Assembly: GCA_002746475.1 (NCBI GenBank)
Contig: PDOX01000041.1
Location: forward strand, 1-6,153
DNA from: a candidate division SR1 bacterium
GTDB lineage: Bacteria; Patescibacteriota; Gracilibacteria; Absconditabacterales; Absconditicoccaceae
DNA length: 6,153 nt
Direction: 5' to 3'
The notes under the pieces are model-generated. The model saw only the letters and a program-made list of their open reading frames with translations, was not told the origin of the DNA and searched no databases. The translations under genes were made by a program, and so were the position numbers. Position 1 is the stretch's first letter; each line of letters starts with the position of its first letter. This document shows, piece by piece, positions 5,786 to 6,153 of this stretch.

Positions 5786-5815
5786 TTTTTAGAAAAAACC
5801 CGCGAAAGCGGGTTT
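5786..5815 (-). terminator. Intrinsic terminator after the S1-domain gene
   Basis: AAACCCGC (5796-5803) and GCGGGTTT (5808-5815) form a perfect 8-bp stem; in the minus-strand transcript the 4-nt loop is UUUC and the stem runs into UUUUUU (plus-strand A at 5793-5798). It lies about 110 nt past the S1-gene stop codon, with repeat copy C in between. Confidence 0.9.
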
Positions 5816-5828
5816 CTTCTTATTGTTA

Positions 5829-5908
5829 GTCATTCTGAGGCTTTTGCCGAAGAATCTATATAACGAATACTAGACTCTTCCCCAACAAAACATCGGGCTC
5901 TGAGTGAC
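5829..5908. repeat. Palindromic repeat copy C, single unit, intergenic
   Basis: One 80-bp unit starts with GTCATTCTGAG and ends with CTCTGAGTGAC, like the second units of copies A and B, and keeps CCGAAGAATC and GACTCTTC. In place of the short CGCTTCG-type centre it has a longer segment with CCC...GGG (5880-5897). It lies between the S1-gene stop and its terminator, so it is transcribed but not translated. Confidence 0.85.
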
Positions 5909-5924
5909 AAGTCTTGAATAATTT

Positions 5925-6153
5925 CTACTCTTCTAAGTTTGCAACAGCACTTTCAAGTCCTTTTTTTGGAGTTGCTTTTGCTGATGGAGTTTCTTCTCCG
6001 TCAAAGTTAGTATCTTTCATACTCAATCCAATTTTTCTTCTTTGTGGATCTAATAAGATGATTTTTACTTTTACTTGTTGACCAAGTCTTACAACTTCAT
6101 TTGGATTATTTACAGATTTTTGTGATAATTCACTCAAGTGAACCAATCCGTTG
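5925..6153 (-). CDS. S1-domain RNA-binding protein, C-terminal part (probably 30S ribosomal protein S1)
   Basis: Only the last 75 residues are in the window; the gene enters from the right edge and ends with TAG at 5927-5925. The visible part is the second half of an S1 (OB-fold) domain: NGLVHLSELS, NPNEVVRLGQQVKVKIILLD and RRKIGLSMKD, followed by a short charged, Ala/Pro-rich tail ending ANLEE. This arrangement, with an S1 repeat as the last domain and an acidic-basic tail, is typical of ribosomal protein S1 (rpsA), which holds mRNA at the small subunit. Polynucleotide phosphorylase also ends in an S1 domain and cannot be excluded, though the KIGLSMK ending is more like S1. No TGA codon occurs in this piece. 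A repeat and a terminator follow it. Confidence 0.85.
   Translation of the reverse strand, partial: NGLVHLSELSQKSVNNPNEVVRLGQQVKVKIILLDPQRRKIGLSMKDTNFDGEETPSAKATPKKGLESAVANLEE

Overview
The window looks like a chromosomal segment of a bacterium that uses genetic code 25, in which UGA is glycine rather than stop. That points to Candidatus Gracilibacteria or Absconditabacteria in the Patescibacteria (CPR). The base composition is strongly AT-rich and every recognisable gene lies on the minus strand. Read with the standard code, most genes break into short pieces. Read with UGA = Gly, they become full-length proteins, and about 29 in-frame TGA codons fall repeatedly on family-invariant glycines: the DGG of a patatin, the CxxCG of a prepilin peptidase, and the glycines of the E-x7-E region of a glycosyltransferase. 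Tryptophan (code 4) would not fit these positions. I cannot tell the two phyla apart from this window.

Layout in the direction of transcription, from right to left. (1) The end of an S1-domain RNA-binding protein, probably ribosomal protein S1 (5925-6153, cut by the right edge), followed by a short palindromic repeat and a hairpin terminator. (2) An unrecognised protein of about 214 residues (5052-5695), split by a frameshift at a run of ten G, with its own promoter candidate and its own terminator. (3) A three-gene, probably co-transcribed block with gaps of 30-37 nt: prepilin peptidase (4004-4891), an unrecognised multi-pass membrane protein (2845-3966) and a patatin-like phospholipase (2032-2814). 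(4) A separate unit behind a good promoter (TTGACA, 16 nt, TATATT): a possible 36-residue very basic protein (1823-1933) and a 110-residue hypothetical protein (1381-1713), closed by a terminator. (5) A family 4 glycosyltransferase (1264 to beyond the left edge).

The most striking feature is a palindromic repeat built from 65-86 bp units with imperfect GTCATTCTGAG-type ends. Two double-unit copies lie inside coding sequence, one in the glycosyltransferase and one in the membrane protein. Both are read through in frame and add about 47 and 54 residues, with a 23-residue stretch identical in the two proteins. The read-through depends on the recoded UGA, because the frame used contains a TGA. 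A third, single-unit copy lies between the S1 gene and its terminator. This resembles in outline the protein-coding palindromic elements of Rickettsia. The other notable point is the poly-G frameshift, which may be phase variation, recoding or an assembly error.

The prepilin peptidase implies type IV pilus or pseudopilus assembly, which suits a small surface-attached or host-dependent cell. The glycosyltransferase implies surface glycan synthesis. No RNA genes, CRISPR arrays, transposase genes or plus-strand genes could be supported.
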